Assembly: GCA_030268105.1 (NCBI GenBank)
Contig: BSDZ01000003.1
Location: forward strand, 2,728,001-2,792,000
Reading direction: 5' to 3'
DNA: 64,000 nt
Source: Volvox africanus
Lineage: Eukaryota; Chlorophyta; Chlorophyceae; Chlamydomonadales; Volvocaceae
Shown: positions 60,893-64,000 of the stretch, piece after piece
Layout: each line of letters opens with the position of its first letter
How positions within the stretch are numbered: position 1 is the stretch's first letter
The notes under the pieces: model-generated
What the model was told of the DNA's origin: nothing
The model's input: the letters and a program-made list of their open reading frames with translations, nothing else
The model's database searches: none
Made by a program: the position numbers and the translations under genes

Positions 60893-63409
60893 CTACAGCT
60901 CCTGCACATAGGTCTTGGCCCCTGTGTAGTAGGCCTCCTCGCCCTTGACCTTGCGCGCGTTGCGCTCCTCGAATGCGGTCCGCTTATCCACAATCCTATG
61001 GATAATGTTCCGTGCGGTGATGTCTGAGGGGCTGCGTAACTCGCAGAAAATGCCCTCCGCACGAGGGAACGCGTAACGTTCCTGCAGCCAGGGCAGGTGC
61101 ACGTAAGGGCCAACGCACGGGTGACGGTGCGGTGAGGCAACTATCACGTGTATCTTCACTGTCAATGTGCTATCCTACTTGGACAGCCCATCCGCGCTCA
61201 CCGGCTCCACCGGGCCGAGCATGCTGGTTTCGGATATGCTTCCGCGCACAACGGTGCTGATGTTGAAGGTTTTTATTAAGTCATCTGTCATGACGCAGGG
61301 GCTGCCGATAATGACCTCATCCACATACCTGCGGTAAAAGGTCGTGCAATAGGGAGGTATGACAAAACAAGGATGATTGGGTGGTGCACACCCAACAAGC
61401 TGCCCAGCAAAGATAAAAGCCCAGACGCCAAGCCCACTAATGACATCAAAGATATGCGACGACCAGTTACGAGTTATTCGAGTTATTCCCATGCCAAGCA
61501 GCCGAAAAGCCACAAGGTGCATGAAGACCACCACCATAAGCTAGCTGTACACCATATGCCAGCATCATATTCGAGCATACTCCTGACTCAAGGCCCATCC
61601 CCTCCGGAATCCTGCATTCACTTACTTGCAGGATAACACTGACAGGCTGCGTTCGTGCAAATTCATGATGGGTAGGTGAGGCCCCCTTCGCGCCTGCACC
61701 TCTTCGTCAGTGTGTATCCCGACCAACAAGAAGTCTCCCTGCGCCTTGGCAGCCTGTGTTTGGGGGTATATATTCAGAAAGGGTGCAGTGTGTAATGGCC
61801 GTGCCGGCGACTTGTGGACGGCCACCTGAAGGACGGGAAATCCAACTGACGGAGCTGGAGACGGCTGATAACCGATGAGTGCTGCAGGAGATTCAGCGGC
61901 AGCTGGGAGGCAGTCAGGTCCAGGTAAGGCTGCGTGACGGACTCCGTAGAATGCACTGTGCGGCACTCCATCACGATGTGTGCAACCGGAACCCCGGTGG
62001 GAGGGCCTTGGACAGCAATACAGGGCTGATCTGCGTCTGAGTCGTGTGCATACAAGATAAAGTGAATTCTTGTGGACAGGTGCTGGTAAGGAAAGAAGCC
62101 CCCGGAGCTCCCGGAGCCGGGAGAACACAGCGCAGGAAGGCACAAAAGGCCTTCGGTGCATAGAGGACCCCAAACAAGCCGCATAGCAATGCGTGGTGGA
62201 AGTTATGCTAAGCCAGAAACTGCCAAACTGTTTGACGTGTCCACTTCCTAGCCGCCCTCAAGAACCCCTCAAAATCTTGAGCTGCTCGCCTGAAGGATCT
62301 TGACATGTCCGGGATGGAAGCAGTCGAAAGCGCCGTCGATGTAGACAATGCGCGCCCCCTCTGGCGCCACACGCCCGTTGGAAAACTGCACCAGGCGGCG
62401 GCTGGTGGGCAAGAACCTGCCGAAACATTAGATGCAGAAATGCGCTGAGCTCAAACTCAAGGAGAGCTCCAACGAGAGGAGAAATAAGCCGGGAATGGGA
62501 CTAGGTCCGAACGGCTCAGGATATTCATCGCTTGGTTATGGCAGGAAGTCCGGAGTGCATTACAAGGACTGTTACTATAAGCCTGTCAATCCAAACTCCC
62601 AACGTGGACCATCTCAGCGCCCCAACAGATCCCACAGTGGTCCCGGGTATGCGGGGCCTGTCACAACCAAAGCATGCGCGATCCGCATAGATTGATGAAC
62701 ATAGATGAATATACATACTTCGAACACGTTCAACCCGCGGATGTCCAAGTATATCCCGATATGACCCTCCGCATACGCACGCACATGCACACAATTAGTA
62801 AACATCGTGAGAGAATGCGCACAACCGCATCGTGAGCCAGGCGTGCTAAATGCATACTGAAATACTCACTTGGAAAGGGTGGTCCGCGTGGACGCATCGC
62901 TGCAAGACGCTTCCTCACCCGACTCCTCCCGTGGAGTGCCCAGGCTAAAAGACTTGGCCAACGGGTGCGGCTGCGCGACGGTTGGGTTGGGGTTGCCATG
63001 GCAAACCAGGTACAGAGGTCAAGAGAGATCTAGACACCGAAGACGCAAGGAGAAGCGTAAGGTAGGAACCGCACAATTGCTACCGACAAACGGGTACTAC
63101 GCAAGAGGTACATCAAATCAGTCTAGGACAGCATTTCCGTTGCGCAGTCCGGGCACACGGTCGTGAGCCGGCCGCTGCGAAGTACCCCAGCAGCCATGCG
63201 CCTCCGCCATGCCGTTCACTTCCATTCGACCCCGCTGCGTGCAGTATCAGGCTCCACCTCGTCACCAAATCTCAACACCGACACACACAGCCAGTGCTAC
63301 CCCAGAGCCCGATGCCCACCTCGTCATCACTTATGAAGTGGTTTACCCGGCTGCATGTGAGCATGCGCCCCACAATGTCCGTCGTGCTGACGCCCTCCGT
63401 CCGTTTCAC
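60893..63409 (-). CDS. PECT1: Ethanolamine-phosphate cytidylyltransferase, last six exons
   Basis: This enzyme makes CDP-ethanolamine from CTP and phosphoethanolamine, the rate-setting step of phosphatidylethanolamine synthesis (Kennedy pathway). Exons on the minus strand are 63409-63347, 62970-62870, 62416-62290, 61753-61626, 61328-61202 and 61081-60893; they join in frame to 244 residues plus TAG. The first holds the end of catalytic domain 1 (KRTEGVSTTDIVGRML). An acidic Ser-rich linker follows, then domain 2 with FDCFHPGHVKIL (HxGH), GDFLLVGIHTDEEV, IMNLHERSLSV, YVDEVIIGSP and SPSDITARNIIHRIV. The intron after 62290 starts with GC instead of GT. The N-terminal domain, with its own HxGH, lies beyond the right edge. 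Confidence 0.94.
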
Positions 63410-64000
63410 CTGCGAGCCCGTCAGCATAACAAAAAAAGACCACTCGCTGGACATTTATAACTCTAGGAAAGAGGAAATGATTGTTAAAATTCCATTATAG
63501 AGATACTGGATGGCTAAGATCGGAATCTCGAGAGAGGCACACGCAGCCCATCCCCTTGCACCCCCCTGAAGACCAACACAGCAGACTTGCAAACCGGCGC
63601 CGCGTGGCAACATCCCAGTCGCGGCCGTGCAACCTATCAGGCGGGGGTCTTCCAACCTCAGAGCTCAACCCTCGAGTTGATGAAAATCGCGTGGACTAAG
63701 CATGAGGCTTAAATTTGTGCGGCTGGGTTGCCGCAGCATCATGGCGCCCATCCAGGCCCGTGGCAAGCCGCAACAATTAAAAACACCCAGCCCGGGGCCA
63801 GGTCTCCGCATCCCAAGGCATCCCGCTCTGTTCCGTGTGTAAGACACGAAGAAAAACGATCTTGACACCACCGCCGAACCTATCGGAATACACGCTATCA
63901 GAACTATTCCGATGGGCGGGCATGACCAGCATCAAGGCATCCACAAACGCGAAAGTGTTCTTGCTGCGCACCCTGCTCCGCTCTGCACTGTGGCTATTCC
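63410..64000 (-). other. Probably intron sequence of PECT, no exon seen
   Basis: The next upstream PECT exon should contain YALAKKAGRFK-like sequence; I could not find it before the window ends. The stretch is therefore read as intron. Confidence 0.5.

Overview
This window looks like a piece of the nuclear chromosome of a green alga, most likely a volvocine (Volvox/Chlamydomonas group). The evidence is: genes split by many GT-AG introns of roughly 70-600 bases; the TGTAA polyadenylation signal typical of this group 20-100 bases after the stop of five genes; a chloroplast Tat subunit (HCF106/TatB); a plant-type ethanolamine-phosphate cytidylyltransferase; and chromodomain-bearing Ty3/gypsy retroelements. 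The species cannot be fixed from the sequence.

Layout. 1-8340 is a nest of Ty3/gypsy elements on the + strand: element A (3' part, pol broken by two nonsense codons, 3' LTR at 4176-4996), element B (3' half of pol fused directly to that LTR, ending in a 26-base LTR stub), and an older, unrelated gypsy remnant D. Host genes follow: a five-exon gene for a small four-helix membrane protein (10417-12333, +), a two-exon gene for a Ser-rich protein (14045-15598, +), chloroplast HCF106/TatB (17010-19008, -), and a large multi-exon gene of unknown function (about 20025-26185, +).

The most unusual part is 26930-37690. It is strongly AT-rich and consists of decayed bacterial DNA: an IS3-type insertion sequence, a second IS3 fragment, IS982-like and IS481-like transposase pieces, the 3' half of a tRNA with encoded CCA, a groEL fragment, a carD pseudogene and a sugar-kinase/aminoglycoside-phosphotransferase pseudogene. 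The mix resembles Rickettsiales. A fresh, apparently complete 7,471-base gypsy chromovirus (element C, 27407-34877, - strand) has inserted inside the IS3 orfA, with 824-base LTRs and a 5-base target duplication. Because an algal-type retroelement sits inside it, the bacterial DNA must be resident in the nuclear genome. A second, small bacterial remnant (46640-46936) carries a broken polar-amino-acid ABC-transporter ATPase.

Further right lie a JmjC ribosomal-oxygenase-like gene (38139 to about 45067, -), a receptor-like protein kinase gene of 15 exons giving 879 residues in a consistent reading frame (48144-55457, +), and the last six exons of ethanolamine-phosphate cytidylyltransferase (60893-63409, -), whose 5' end lies beyond the right edge. 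The host genes are functionally unrelated: thylakoid protein export, protein hydroxylation, cell-surface signalling and phosphatidylethanolamine synthesis.
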